Shown: positions 35,179 through 44,758 of the stretch, piece after piece | How the letters are laid out: every line of letters begins with the position of its first letter | How positions within the stretch are numbered: position 1 is the stretch's first letter | Source: Guptibacillus hwajinpoensis | GTDB taxonomy: Bacteria > Bacillota > Bacilli > Bacillales > Guptibacillaceae | Direction: 5' to 3' | Assembly: GCF_005144865.1 (NCBI RefSeq) | Contig: NZ_SWFM01000001.1 | Location: forward strand, 806,001-870,000 | Length of the DNA stretch: 64,000 nt | Translations under genes and position numbers: made by a program | Notes under the pieces: generated by a model | Told to the model about the DNA's origin: nothing | The model's input: the letters and a program-made list of their open reading frames with translations, nothing else | Databases searched by the model: none

Positions 35179-36256
35179 GGTGATCTCCCCTATAAGTTCG
35201 AATTCCTATAACAATAAGTAAAATGATGGGCAATCCAATAGCAAGGGCTGCTGCCACAAATCCAACCACAAGAAGCCAGTCCGCTATTTCAGACATTACA
35301 TCAACGTTTAGTGTGATTAGCATGCTAGTAATAATCAATATGGCAACTGATTGCTTTCTTGATAGTGCAGGTATGACTCTTTCAAGCAAAAGACTAGATG
35401 CCCACAAATACAGCACTAAGGTCACAAGTATTTTTATTAGAAACAGATTAAAAACAAAGGTCTCAATTCGCTCAATAAGCTCAATTTCAATATATGCAAT
35501 TAAATTTAGTACTGGATAACTAGTGATCTTCAATTGATTCAGCGAAAAGAAAAGGTAGGATACAAAGCATGTTACCGAATACACAACCGTAGTTAAAAAG
35601 TGGCCATAATACACACTGCGAAACCATTTCGGCTTTGATTGATCAACGTACGGAAAAAGAAATAACACGATTTCAAAACCTAAGAACGCCGTATACAATT
35701 GGACTATACCTTCAATCGTATTTTTCCCTTCTTTAAAAATAAAAGGAGTTAACCTCTCTAAGGATGTGTATGGAATATGATAAATAATCAGAAAGAAAAT
35801 CCCTATGGTTAAGATAAAGAAGATATTCGTTGCCTTAGAAATGGTGTAGATATCTTTCATTCCAAGATAAAAAACTAATACCATAAGAATAACGAATAGC
35901 GATGTTGAATTTGTATTTTGAAAGCTTAGGACCTGAGTTATTGAAATGAAATCCTTTCCAACGAGGATTGAAAGTAAGGACCAAGTTAATGCTAGAAGCA
36001 AATAAAACGGCGCCATCCATTTTACTGAAATTAATCCTTCCATTATCTCAAAAACGTTCTCCCCTACTCTAAATCGTATAACGAGCGAAATGAGTAGAAG
36101 ATTAATCATTACAATGAAAGAGACGATAACAACCATTAACCAACCGTTCGTCCCAAAGTTAACGGCTAACATTCTTGGTAATTTAAAAAATGTAACGCCT
36201 GATTGAATCATATATATGAGGATAGCAAGGTGAAAAGGTGCAATTTTCTCAAACAT
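35171..36256 (-). CDS. Spore germination receptor B subunit (GerAB family)
   Basis: A 361-residue protein with ten membrane segments, of the amino-acid permease-like GerAB/ArcD/ProY family. The B subunit is thought to bind the nutrient. The substrate specificity cannot be read from the sequence. Confidence 0.93.
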   Translation of the reverse strand: MFEKIAPFHLAILIYMIQSGVTFFKLPRMLAVNFGTNGWLMVVIVSFIVMINLLLISLVIRFRVGENVFEIMEGLISVKWMAPFYLLLALTWSLLSILVGKDFISITQVLSFQNTNSTSLFVILMVLVFYLGMKDIYTISKATNIFFILTIGIFFLIIYHIPYTSLERLTPFIFKEGKNTIEGIVQLYTAFLGFEIVLFLFPYVDQSKPKWFRSVYYGHFLTTVVYSVTCFVSYLFFSLNQLKITSYPVLNLIAYIEIELIERIETFVFNLFLIKILVTLVLYLWASSLLLERVIPALSRKQSVAILIITSMLITLNVDVMSEIADWLLVVGFVAAALAIGLPIILLIVIGIRTYRGDHRA

Positions 36257-36272
36257 CAGAATACCCCCATAG

Positions 36273-37748
36273 TCATTCCTTTAGCTTTCTTTTTTTCGGA
36301 CTTCTTGAAATTGTCGGTCTCGACTTCATCATTTTGTAAGGTGCCCTTAACAGGAAGTCTTTCCAATCTGAAGGAAAAAATGGTGATAACGGTGCCAGAT
36401 AAGGAGCCCCTACGCTTGTTAAGCTACTTAAATGAATCACAATGATTGTAAGACCAATAACAATTCCTAAATTACCGAGCAATCCCGCAAGCAATATAAG
36501 ACCAAATCTCGCTAGTCTAATACTTGCACTCATAATATAGCTCGGAACAACGAAAGAGGCGATAGCAGAGATCGCAACAACAATAATTAACACATTGCTC
36601 GTAATCCCCGCTTGTACAGCAGCTTGACCAATAACGATACCACCAACAATACCGATCGTTTGTCCAACCTTCGTTGGTAGTCTCGCACCAGCTTCCCTAA
36701 GAAATTCAATCGTGATCTCCATTAACAACGCTTCATATATAGGATCAAAGGGTACTTTACCCCTCGATACTGCAAGAGTTGTGAGAAGTGATTCAGGTAT
36801 CATCTCGTAATGATAACTAGTCACTGAAACATACAATGCTGTAAAAGCAATCGTGATTATAAAAGCCCCAAACCGCAGTAATCTGGTAGCTGTCCCTGTA
36901 AGCCATCTTTGATAATAATCGTCTCCAGTCTCAAAGAAATCAAAGAAACTAGAAGGAGCGATAATAACGGCAGGACTTCCTTCGAGTAAGATAATAATTT
37001 TACCTTCAACAAGTCCTGCTGCAATCGAATCTGGCCTTTCTCTGGCAATGAATTGGGGAAATAAGGAATTTGGTTGATCTTCGATAAGCTGAGAGAGCAT
37101 ATGAGCATCGTAAACTGCATCAATTTCAATTCTTTCAATACGATCTGTTAATTCTGATACAAGTTCCTCATTCGCAATTCCTTTAATGTACAGTAAGTAC
37201 GCATTCGTCTTTGTTACTTCTCCAACAGGGAGCTTATTTACCTTAAGTCGACTGGTTTTCACTCTCCTTCGAATCATTGAAAGATTCGTTTCCCCACTCT
37301 CTATAAACCCTTCATGAGGACCTGTAATAGTCGTTTCTGTTTCGGAAGGTTGAATATTACGTTTCTCTGGACCAGCTACATTCACAAGAAAAACTCGTTC
37401 TTGATTAAAAATGGCAACCTGACCATCTAGAACGCCTTCTATTATTTTTTTCAATTCGGTTACTGGCTTATAGAAAGATCGATTTAATAAAGAGTCCAAC
37501 TCTTCTTTATGCACATGATAAAAAGGATCCAGTATTTCCGCCTTAAAGCGATCTGTATCCACTAAATGATTAAAGAAAACGAAGTGGACGTGATGTTCCG
37601 GAAAAAAAACGTCCTCACTATCAGAGCAACCTTCTAATTCGTTAACAACTTGTTCATACAATGATAAATCTAACGATGGCTCACTTTGCTGTTGATCATT
37701 TAATTCCTTTAGTTTCTTGATTAACTTTTTTGGTTTTCGCCTTATCAT
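36273..37748 (-). CDS. Spore germination receptor A subunit (GerAA family)
   Basis: A 491-residue protein when started at 37748, where GGAGG precedes ATG ATA AGG; an upstream ATG would add 23 residues without a ribosome site. A large hydrophilic N-domain (about 1-270) leads to four to five membrane segments and a hydrophilic, Ser/Arg/Lys-rich tail. FFDFFETGDDYYQRW and the LREAGARLPTKVGQTIGIVGGIVIGQAAV block are typical of GerAA/SpoVAF. It opens the A-B-C receptor operon. Confidence 0.93.
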   Translation of the reverse strand: MIRRKPKKLIKKLKELNDQQQSEPSLDLSLYEQVVNELEGCSDSEDVFFPEHHVHFVFFNHLVDTDRFKAEILDPFYHVHKEELDSLLNRSFYKPVTELKKIIEGVLDGQVAIFNQERVFLVNVAGPEKRNIQPSETETTITGPHEGFIESGETNLSMIRRRVKTSRLKVNKLPVGEVTKTNAYLLYIKGIANEELVSELTDRIERIEIDAVYDAHMLSQLIEDQPNSLFPQFIARERPDSIAAGLVEGKIIILLEGSPAVIIAPSSFFDFFETGDDYYQRWLTGTATRLLRFGAFIITIAFTALYVSVTSYHYEMIPESLLTTLAVSRGKVPFDPIYEALLMEITIEFLREAGARLPTKVGQTIGIVGGIVIGQAAVQAGITSNVLIIVVAISAIASFVVPSYIMSASIRLARFGLILLAGLLGNLGIVIGLTIIVIHLSSLTSVGAPYLAPLSPFFPSDWKDFLLRAPYKMMKSRPTISRSPKKRKLKE

Positions 37749-37819
37749 AACAGCAGCCTCCAACGTTCTGATAAGGTTAGCTTTTGAAGGATAGTGTTCA
37801 TTTATTCCATCAGGCAAAC

Positions 37820-37860
37820 AAAAAAAGGAAACAGGTAAAAAACACCTGTTTCCTTTTTTT
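37820..37860. terminator. Bidirectional terminator between deoD and the receptor operon
   Basis: A 17-bp perfect stem (AAAAAAAGGAAACAGGT) with a 7-nt loop. Both ends are A/T runs. It ends deoD on the minus strand, just ahead of the receptor operon. Confidence 0.92.
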
Positions 37861-37874
37861 GAGCCTAAGGCAAA

Positions 37875-38585
37875 TTAATTCTGTTTAAGCGCTGCTTCAA
37901 GAGCAATGACCATCATTTCTTTAAATGTAGACTGACGCTCTTCAGAAGTTGTTTCCTCACCAGTCACAATGTGGTCACTCACTGTAAGAACAGTTAACGC
38001 ATTCACACCATACTTAGCAGCGATTGTGTATAGAGCTGAAGTTTCCATTTCGACTCCAAGCACCTGATAGTCAGCTAACTGCTGGAATATTTCTGGATTG
38101 TCACGGTAGAATGAATCACTCGTAAAGACATTCCCTACGTGGACGTTCATTTCTTTCTCTGTTGCAACATCGTACGCGCTCTTAAGCAAATTGAAATCTG
38201 CTGTTGGAGCGAAGTCCATGCCATTAAATTGAAGACGATTAACACCCGAATCAGATGTTGCGCTCATTGCAAGAATAACGTCTCTTACTTTTACTTCCTT
38301 CTTTAATGCTCCGCAAGTTCCAACTCGGATTAAATTCTTAACTCCGTAACTTTGGATCAACTCATTTACATAAATAGAGATTGATGGAACACCCATACCA
38401 GTTCCTTGTACTGAAATTCTTTCACCTTTGTATGTACCTGTATAGCCGAGCATCCCTCTTACTTCGTTATAGCAAACAACGTCTTCTAGAAACGTCTCAG
38501 CAATAAACTTCGCACGTAGCGGATCTCCCGGTAGTAGAATTGTTTCGGCAATATCGCCTTGTTTTGCTCCAATATGTACACTCAT
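37875..38585 (-). CDS. deoD: Purine nucleoside phosphorylase DeoD
   Basis: A 236-residue hexameric-type phosphorylase that splits purine (deoxy)ribonucleosides to base and pentose-1-phosphate. [15 protein letters not shown] motif at 18, MGMGVPS near 63, RVGTCGAL near 87 and [16 protein letters not shown] near 178, and the catalytic Asp in TVSDHI are present. It fits with the nucleobase permeases further on. Confidence 0.96.
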   Translation of the reverse strand: MSVHIGAKQGDIAETILLPGDPLRAKFIAETFLEDVVCYNEVRGMLGYTGTYKGERISVQGTGMGVPSISIYVNELIQSYGVKNLIRVGTCGALKKEVKVRDVILAMSATSDSGVNRLQFNGMDFAPTADFNLLKSAYDVATEKEMNVHVGNVFTSDSFYRDNPEIFQQLADYQVLGVEMETSALYTIAAKYGVNALTVLTVSDHIVTGEETTSEERQSTFKEMMVIALEAALKQN

Positions 38586-38734
38586 TTTGTTACCTCCTAT
38601 ATAATGCGTTCACTATCAAAAGTAGCATAAGATGCTTTCATATTCCACAAGCAATGCCTCTCAACGTTACTTTTCCTAAAAAATTTTTCATTATACCTGG
38701 ATACAATAGGAGTATCTGCTTTTAAGATACAAAA

Positions 38735-39026
38735 AAAGAGTCTGGGACAAAACTAAAATACATGAAGGAAATCGCGAATTTTGAATGTTAAGAGTAAGAC
38801 CTTAGCGTAGCCAACATACGTAGACTCCTGCGGGAACAGCACGAGTCCGAAGACCCCGCAGGAAAGCGTTTTTTGCTTTCTGAGGAGACTGAGGCCGTGC
38901 CCGCGGAAAGCGAAGTATGTTGGCGAAGCGGTTGTTTCCTATCTGTAAATTACGAAAGACCCGAACTGATTCAAATGAATTGTTCGGGTCTTTCTCATGG
39001 TTATTTACTTATGTCCCAGCCTCTTT
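38735..39026. mobile_element. 292-bp element with 15-bp terminal inverted repeats, no ORF
   Basis: AAAGAGTCTGGGACA at the left end is matched inverted by TGTCCCAGCCTCTTT at the right (14 of 15). Inside, GCCAACATAC (38810) pairs perfectly with GTATGTTGGC (38915), around a GC-rich core with CCTGCGGG/CCCGCAGG and GAAAGC/GCTTTC hairpins. A CGAAAGACCCGAAC... hairpin lies near the right end. The shape fits a MITE or a giant structured repeat. The core repeats the CTCCTGCGGGA signature of the other dispersed copies. It fills the gap between deoD and the CtaM-like gene. Confidence 0.75.
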
Positions 39027-39040
39027 CACAATAAATAGTT

Positions 39041-39571
39041 CTAATAGTAAGGAGAAATCATTAAATATACTACTACGCCAGTTAAGCTTACATACAGCCA
39101 GATAGGCATCGTCCATCTTGCAATCTTACGGTGCTTTGCTACTTGCATGTTAAGCCCGCGTGTAACAGTAATGAGAGCTAGTGGCACAATAGCAGCAGCC
39201 AAGATTATATGGGAGATAAGGATAAAGAAATAAATCGATCGAATTATTCCATCTCCTCCAAATGAAGTTGATTCTGAGAGACCATGGTATGTCACGTAAG
39301 AAACTAGGAATAATGCGGTAGTTGTAAATGCGGCAAAAATAAATCGCTTATGCAACTTAATATTTTTCTGTTTAATAAAAATAAGAGCGGCTACAAGAAA
39401 AACAAACGTAAAGCTATTAAATACAGCATTAAGCAGCGGAAGTAACGTTATGTCAAAACCTACGTCCCCACTATACTCAGGTAGAAAGAATAAGATTACT
39501 ACTAGTACGTTAACGGCAATGGAAAGGCCGACAATCCAAGGTGTATAATTTCGTTGTTTCACATCAGTCAT
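39041..39571 (-). CDS. DUF420 membrane protein (CtaM/YozB-like)
   Basis: With the start at 39571 (AAGGAG upstream) it has 176 residues and five hydrophobic segments. LHKRFIFAAFTTTALFLVSYVTYHG and HIILAAAIVPLALITVTRGL are DUF420 blocks; His residues in TYHG and SHII could bind metal. B. subtilis CtaM (YozB) is needed for cytochrome caa3 or bo3-type oxidase assembly. The role here is inferred from the family. Confidence 0.85.
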   Translation of the reverse strand: MTDVKQRNYTPWIVGLSIAVNVLVVILFFLPEYSGDVGFDITLLPLLNAVFNSFTFVFLVAALIFIKQKNIKLHKRFIFAAFTTTALFLVSYVTYHGLSESTSFGGDGIIRSIYFFILISHIILAAAIVPLALITVTRGLNMQVAKHRKIARWTMPIWLYVSLTGVVVYLMISPYY

Positions 39572-39696
39572 GACATTCTTCTCCTTATACAATAATCTAC
39601 CTATTAAGAATAAGAAAGATTCTCTAATTGAGCAACCAATGAGACACATCCGTTTATTAAAATTCTCATATGTGACACGTTTTGTTCACAGGTTAG

Positions 39697-40317
39697 CTAT
39701 GGTGTCCATTGATCATGCACAACTCCAGCCAAGTATGGTTCACCTTCATAATCTGTAAAAACAAGTTTTAAACTCTTCCAGTCCATCCCTTCGTACTCTT
39801 CTGAGCCTGGCACAAAAAACTCAATATAATTACTTTCAGGGAATGCTTCTGTTATGTTTTGAATACTATTGGTTTCCTTATAGTATCCATTATAAGTTAC
39901 AAAGTCAGTTTCAATGAAATCAACATCATATACATACGTTTTGAAGTAATCATCTGGTGATAAACGGATAGGATCACCCTTACCTGCTTCTGTTCCCCAT
40001 TCTATCTGCTTTTTGTTAGTTAAAAGACCCTTCACCTGAACAGGCATGAACACTTGCGCTCGCTTACTATCAACTGTCGCATAGGGAGAGAACAAAACAC
40101 CCTTTTGCGGATGAACAAATTGTGCAAGATCAGTCATTTTTCTATTTTGTATAGCTCTCATTACGTCATATGCTTTCTCCATGACGAGAATTTCTTCATC
40201 AAATGTCACACGAGGTGGATTAGGATCAGTTATAGGTTGATCTTCTGCTTGGCCACAACCTATTAACAATCCAAGGAACAAGTAAATAACCACTTTTCGA
40301 TGAATCAATCTCCTCAC
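39697..40317 (-). CDS. Putative lipoprotein, unknown function
   Basis: 206 residues with a short signal peptide ending in LLIGC (Cys21). The mature part starts with a proline-rich linker and then a helical motif (EKAYDVMRAIQNRKMTDLAQFVHPQKGVLFSPY), recalling beta-sandwich NTF2-like domains. I do not recognise a specific family. It is a single gene. Confidence 0.65.
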   Translation of the reverse strand: MRRLIHRKVVIYLFLGLLIGCGQAEDQPITDPNPPRVTFDEEILVMEKAYDVMRAIQNRKMTDLAQFVHPQKGVLFSPYATVDSKRAQVFMPVQVKGLLTNKKQIEWGTEAGKGDPIRLSPDDYFKTYVYDVDFIETDFVTYNGYYKETNSIQNITEAFPESNYIEFFVPGSEEYEGMDWKSLKLVFTDYEGEPYLAGVVHDQWTP

Positions 40318-40496
40318 CTCTCAGTCGTTTATTACCTACACACCTAGTATATTCGTCGTTTTATTCATTAACCATTCGTTTTGAATTAATAATATGAAAA
40401 CTACTTTGATCCCGAAGCTACAGTAGTGGTATCGCTTACAGATATGAATTAATATCACGAAAAGTCAAATTGCTCTTCGTTTCTCAATCTCACAAT

Positions 40497-40525
40497 TTGA
40501 TTTTAGTGCCAAAAAGCTATAAAAT
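40497..40525 (+). promoter_or_regulatory. Strong sigma-A promoter of the zwf leader RNA
   Basis: TTGATT (40497-40502), 17 nt, TAAAAT (40520-40525). Transcription should start near 40531, right before the outer stem of the structured RNA. Confidence 0.65.
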
Positions 40526-40529
40526 TTTT

Positions 40530-40712
40530 ACTTGGGAACCTGTTAACAGAATTGTTGCAGGATCAACGTTTATTATTATTGGTCTAAACAAGGTTCAGAC
40601 CATCCTAGCAACATATGCTAGGATCTATCATGCTTTGATTTGGTTACATATTTGCTTTGTAAGCATGAAGAACGACAGGGAATTTTACTGTTCCGCCCAA
40701 CACGTTCCCTAT
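40530..40712 (+). ncRNA. Rod-shaped structured RNA, 6S RNA-like candidate
   Basis: The ends pair: GGGAAC-C-TGTT (40534) with AACA-C-GTTCCC (ends 40709). AACAG then pairs with CTGTT and GTTG with CGAC, with small bulges. After a large bubble, CTAAA-CAAGG pairs with CTTTG-A-TTTGG, and ATCCTAGC with GCTAGGAT at the tip. A closing stem, a central bubble and a long terminal arm of about 183 nt is the 6S RNA architecture. No terminator is seen before zwf, so it could also be a cis leader. The identity is not certain. Confidence 0.45.
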
Positions 40713-40746
40713 GGAGCAGCAATAAAGAAAAAGTGAGGTCACAAAG

Positions 40747-42237
40747 ATGAATCAACCATCAAAACAGGCTTCTGTTATCGTTATATTTGGAGCTACAGGA
40801 GATCTTGCAAAACGCAAGCTTTTCCCATCGCTATATAACCTCTATTGTAAAGGTGTGTTAGCAGAAGATTTCGCTGTTGTTGGCGTAGCTCGCAGACAGC
40901 TTTCTAATGAAGAATTCCGTTCTAATGTTCATGATGCTGTTGTTCACACAGCGTGCATGGATAAAGATGACAAGCACAAAGAATTTAGTAGTCACTTCTT
41001 CTATCAGCCTTTTGATGTTACGAAGAAGGAGTCTTATCAAGACCTTAAGGGATTAACTGAATCTCTTGATGAGCAATTTGATATTCCTGGAAATCGCATT
41101 TTCTACATGGCAATGGCTCCTGAATTCTTTGGAACAATTGCACTTAATCTTGATTCTGAAGGATTGCTTGAAGGTAATGGTTTCAACCGACTAGTTATTG
41201 AGAAACCATTCGGACACGATTTCCCATCTGCTCAGAAGCTTAATGATGAAATTCGTCAGGTGTTTTCTGAAGAGGAAATCTATCGTATTGACCATTATCT
41301 TGGTAAAGAAATGGTGCAAAATATCGAGGCTATCCGTTTTGCTAATTCACTATTTGAGCCACTCTGGAATAACCGTTATATATCAAATATCCAGATTACC
41401 TCAAGTGAAACAGTTGGTGTAGAAACAAGAGGCGGATACTATGAAAAGTCTGGCGCACTAAGGGATATGGTTCAAAACCATATGTTACAAATGGTTTCGC
41501 TACTTGCTATGGAACCACCTGGTAGCCTTACTACAGAAGAAATTCGTGGTGAGAAAGTAAAAGTACTACGCGCTCTTCGTGCAGTTAGCACAGCAGAAGT
41601 AAATGATTACTTCGTTCGCGGTCAGTACAAACAGGGCGAAGGGAATGGTGAAACACTTCCTGGTTACCGAGAAGAAGATAATGTAGATGAAGCCTCGAAT
41701 ACGGAAACCTTTGTTGCAGCGAAGCTAATGATTGATAACTTCCGCTGGGCAGGCGTTCCATTCTATATTAGAACCGGTAAAAGAATGACTAACAAAACCA
41801 CTAATATTCTAATTGAGTTCAAAGACATGCCAATGAATCTTTACAAAAATGAAAGTGGCAAGCTTGGACCAAATATTCTTGAGGTTCACATTCAACCTGA
41901 AGAGGGAATTACACTACACCTGAATGTTAAGGACACTGGCGATATGCGTAAAACAACACCAATTGAGTTGAATTTTAACAACAAACAGAAAAACAATATG
42001 AACTCTCCTGAAGCCTATGAACGTCTTCTTCATGACGTTATGAAAGGTGACGCTACAAACTTTGCGCGCTGGGATGAAGTAGCTCTCTCATGGCAGTTCA
42101 TCGACCCAATTTCAGTCGCATGGGCAAATGAAAAAGAGCAAGACTTCCCTAACTATCCTGCTGGATCTATGGGGCCTGAAGCAGCTGATAAGCTTCTAGA
42201 GAAAGACAACCTACACTGGTGGTCTTCGAAAGAGTAA
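40747..42237 (+). CDS. zwf: Glucose-6-phosphate dehydrogenase
   Basis: Oxidises glucose-6-phosphate to the lactone with NADP+, the entry of the pentose phosphate pathway. 496 residues is normal. The nucleotide motif GATGDLAKRKLFPSLY (about 14-29) and the substrate motif RIDHYLGKE (about 179-187, catalytic His) are intact. GTGAGG lies before the ATG. It follows the structured RNA. Confidence 0.97.
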   Translation: MNQPSKQASVIVIFGATGDLAKRKLFPSLYNLYCKGVLAEDFAVVGVARRQLSNEEFRSNVHDAVVHTACMDKDDKHKEFSSHFFYQPFDVTKKESYQDLKGLTESLDEQFDIPGNRIFYMAMAPEFFGTIALNLDSEGLLEGNGFNRLVIEKPFGHDFPSAQKLNDEIRQVFSEEEIYRIDHYLGKEMVQNIEAIRFANSLFEPLWNNRYISNIQITSSETVGVETRGGYYEKSGALRDMVQNHMLQMVSLLAMEPPGSLTTEEIRGEKVKVLRALRAVSTAEVNDYFVRGQYKQGEGNGETLPGYREEDNVDEASNTETFVAAKLMIDNFRWAGVPFYIRTGKRMTNKTTNILIEFKDMPMNLYKNESGKLGPNILEVHIQPEEGITLHLNVKDTGDMRKTTPIELNFNNKQKNNMNSPEAYERLLHDVMKGDATNFARWDEVALSWQFIDPISVAWANEKEQDFPNYPAGSMGPEAADKLLEKDNLHWWSSKE

Positions 42238-42258
42238 AACAATCAATGTATAACAATT

Positions 42259-42292
42259 AAAGAAAGATACGTGAAACACGTATCTTTCTTTA
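42259..42292 (+). terminator. Terminator of zwf
   Basis: A perfect AAAGAAAGATACGTG stem with a 3- or 4-nt loop. The T-run is mixed (TTTCTTTATC). Confidence 0.85.
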
Positions 42293-42327
42293 TCATCTTT
42301 ATTCCATTTGAAAGGAAGTGCATAAAA

Positions 42328-42951
42328 ATGAAAATGTATGATGTTAGCGCACCCATTTATAACGGAATGGCTGTATACAAAAACAAAGAAGAGAAACAAC
42401 CTGAAATCACTACAAAGACAAATGGACATGTAACAGAGTCTCGTCTTTCACTTGATGTCCATACAGGTACACATGTTGACGCTCCGCTTCACATGATGAA
42501 TGATGGTGCAACGTTTGAAACCATTAACATGGAAGACCTTGTCGGACAGGCTAAAGTAATTGATGTAACGAACGTAAAAGGTGCTATTTCTGACAAAGAC
42601 ATTGAGTCTGAGGATATCCAAGAAGGAGATTTCATTCTTTTCAAATCCCAAAACTCATTTGAAGAAGAGTTTAATTTCGATTTCGTATTCGTTGGAGAAG
42701 ATGCAGCACGTTATCTTGCCGAACGAAACATCCGTGGAGTTGGTGTCGATGGTCTTGGTATTGAACGTAGTCAGCCAGAGCACCCTACCCACCGCTCTCT
42801 TTTCGAGAAAGACGTCATTATTATGGAAGGCCTTCGTTTAGAGGATGTAGCTGCTGGTCAATATTTCATGGTGGCTGCACCATTGAAGCTGCAGGGAACA
42901 GATGCATCGCCTGCTCGCGTACTTCTATTTGATGGATTAAAAGAAGCATAG
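42328..42951 (+). CDS. Cyclase family protein (KynB-like)
   Basis: A 207-residue metal-dependent hydrolase of the cyclase/kynurenine formamidase family. HTGTHVDAPLHM (about 46-57) is the family HxGTHxDxPxH metal motif, and a late Glu-rich region follows (IIMEGLRLEDVAAGQY). The start at 42328 follows AAAGGAAG. Kynurenine formamidase activity is possible; no kyn genes are nearby, so the substrate is open. Confidence 0.85.
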   Translation: MKMYDVSAPIYNGMAVYKNKEEKQPEITTKTNGHVTESRLSLDVHTGTHVDAPLHMMNDGATFETINMEDLVGQAKVIDVTNVKGAISDKDIESEDIQEGDFILFKSQNSFEEEFNFDFVFVGEDAARYLAERNIRGVGVDGLGIERSQPEHPTHRSLFEKDVIIMEGLRLEDVAAGQYFMVAAPLKLQGTDASPARVLLFDGLKEA

Positions 42952-42952
42952 T

Positions 42953-42981
42953 AAAAAGCCGGGGGATTACCCCGGCTTTTT
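42953..42981 (+). terminator. Terminator of the cyclase gene
   Basis: AAAAAGCCGGGG/CCCCGGCTTTTT, a perfect 12-bp stem with a 5-nt loop and a T-run. Confidence 0.95.
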
Positions 42982-42996
42982 ATTTTTATATACCCA

Positions 42997-43042
42997 AAAC
43001 CGCCCACCTCTTCACCAGTTAAGGTTGAGAAGTGGGCGGTTT
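42997..43042 (-). terminator. Terminator of gnd
   Basis: AAACCGCCCAC/GTGGGCGGTTT with a long loop that itself folds (TCTTC/GAGAA). It ends gnd on the minus strand; the T-run is TTTTGGG. Confidence 0.85.
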
Positions 43043-43051
43043 CTAGATTAA

Positions 43052-44464
43052 TTAATCTTCAAGCCATTCTGTGTGGAAGACACCTTCGCGGTCAATACGC
43101 TGATACGTATGAGCACCGAAATAGTCACGTTGCGCTTGTAGAAGGTTTGCAGGAAGTGTTTCGCTACGATAGCTATCATAGTAAGCAATTGCGCTAGCAA
43201 GACCAGGAACAGGAATTCCGCGCTGTACAGCAAGGGATACGATATCACGAGCAGCACTTTGATAAGATTCAACGATTTCCTTGAAGTAAGGATCTAGAAG
43301 AAGGTTTGTTAAGCCAGGCTCGCGGTCATATGCTTCTTTAATATTTTGAAGGAAGCCTGCACGGATAATGCAACCTCCGCGGAAAATCATCGCGATTGAG
43401 CCGTAATCAAGATTCCAATCATACTCATCAGAAGCAGAACGCATTTGTGCGAAGCCTTGAGCATAAGAGCAAATCTTGCTCAAGTAAAGAGCTTTACGGA
43501 TTTTCTCGATTAATTCATCTTTGTTACCATCAAATGCTGGTACATCAGGTCCCGCAAGAAGCTTACTTGCTTTCACACGTTCTTCTTTCATTGCTGAAAT
43601 GAAGCGTGAGAAAACAGACTCTGTGATAATTGAAAGAGGTACACCTAGATCGAGCGCACTCTGGCTCGTCCATTTACCAGTACCTTTTTGACCAGCTGTA
43701 TCAAGGATAACATCAACAAGTGCTTTACCTGTTTCAGGATCCTTCTTCGTAAAGATATCAGCTGTAATTTCAATAAGGTAGCTATCAAGCTCCCCTTTAT
43801 TCCATTCCTTAAATACTTCATGAAGCTCGTCAGTTGAAAGACCTAATACATTCTTCATCATGTAATAAGCTTCACCGATTAGCTGCATATCGCCATATTC
43901 AATACCGTTATGCACCATTTTCACATAGTGCCCAGCACCGTCTGGACCAATATAAGTTGTACATGGATCTCCGTCTACTTTTGCTGCAATAGCTTTAAAG
44001 ATATCTTCTACTTCACTGAAGGCATCTGGCTGTCCGCCAGGCATAATAGAAGGACCGTTAAGTGCGCCTTCTTCCCCACCAGACACGCCAGTACCGATAA
44101 AGCGAATACCTTTTTCTTTCAAATCATCGCTCCGTTTTTGTGTGTCTCTAAAGAATGCATTACCACCATCAATGATAATGTCATCCTTATCAAGGTGTGG
44201 CAATAACTGATCGATTGTTGCATCAGTCGGCATGCCTGCTTTAACCATTAGCAAAATCTTTCTTGGTGTTTCAAGTGATTGAACGAACTCCTCAATGCTA
44301 TATGTATCCTGAAAGTTTCGTCCTTCAACTTCAGACATCATTTCTTTAGTTTTTTCTTCAGAACGGTTATAGACGGAGACTGAATAGCCGCGACTCTCGA
44401 TATTCATCGCAAGGTTTTTCCCCATAACGGCTAATCCAATCACACCTATTTGTTGTTTTGACAT
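43052..44464 (-). CDS. gndA: 6-Phosphogluconate dehydrogenase (decarboxylating)
   Basis: Oxidises 6-phosphogluconate to ribulose-5-phosphate and CO2, making NADPH. The 470-residue length, the Rossmann motif [12 protein letters not shown] at 10, [12 protein letters not shown] near 128, the catalytic Lys in [16 protein letters not shown] and GQKGTGKW near 260 are typical. It stands between the cyclase and rpiA genes, convergent with the cyclase. Confidence 0.97.
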   Translation of the reverse strand: MSKQQIGVIGLAVMGKNLAMNIESRGYSVSVYNRSEEKTKEMMSEVEGRNFQDTYSIEEFVQSLETPRKILLMVKAGMPTDATIDQLLPHLDKDDIIIDGGNAFFRDTQKRSDDLKEKGIRFIGTGVSGGEEGALNGPSIMPGGQPDAFSEVEDIFKAIAAKVDGDPCTTYIGPDGAGHYVKMVHNGIEYGDMQLIGEAYYMMKNVLGLSTDELHEVFKEWNKGELDSYLIEITADIFTKKDPETGKALVDVILDTAGQKGTGKWTSQSALDLGVPLSIITESVFSRFISAMKEERVKASKLLAGPDVPAFDGNKDELIEKIRKALYLSKICSYAQGFAQMRSASDEYDWNLDYGSIAMIFRGGCIIRAGFLQNIKEAYDREPGLTNLLLDPYFKEIVESYQSAARDIVSLAVQRGIPVPGLASAIAYYDSYRSETLPANLLQAQRDYFGAHTYQRIDREGVFHTEWLED

Positions 44465-44758
44465 CTTATTCCCTCCAGCTCTTGTACTTTAATTCTCTAA
44501 ACCACGACTGCCACTGAAAAAGTATACCATAATGAGAAACATACGCTTCTAATAGTATGCACACCCTTAATCAGGTTACTCACATGTGAACAGCCTAACA
44601 GTATGCATTATACGTCTTTCTAGAGCACCGTGCAAAGATTAGCAACTAAGGGGTATCATTTCGACTTTCAATTTGTCCAGTTTTTATATATGGTGGAAAG
44701 AGATGAAATAAATTCAATCCAATCTATGCTGATAGCTTGATTAAAGGAGAGTTGAATA

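Noticed and set aside
40470..40736. Open frame of 88 codons ahead of zwf
   Set aside because: It has no ribosome site and lies over the promoter and the structured RNA.
40530..40740. T-box or known metabolite riboswitch before zwf
   Set aside because: There is no AGGGTGG-type T-box sequence, no antiterminator/terminator pair, and no motif of the common riboswitches that I know.
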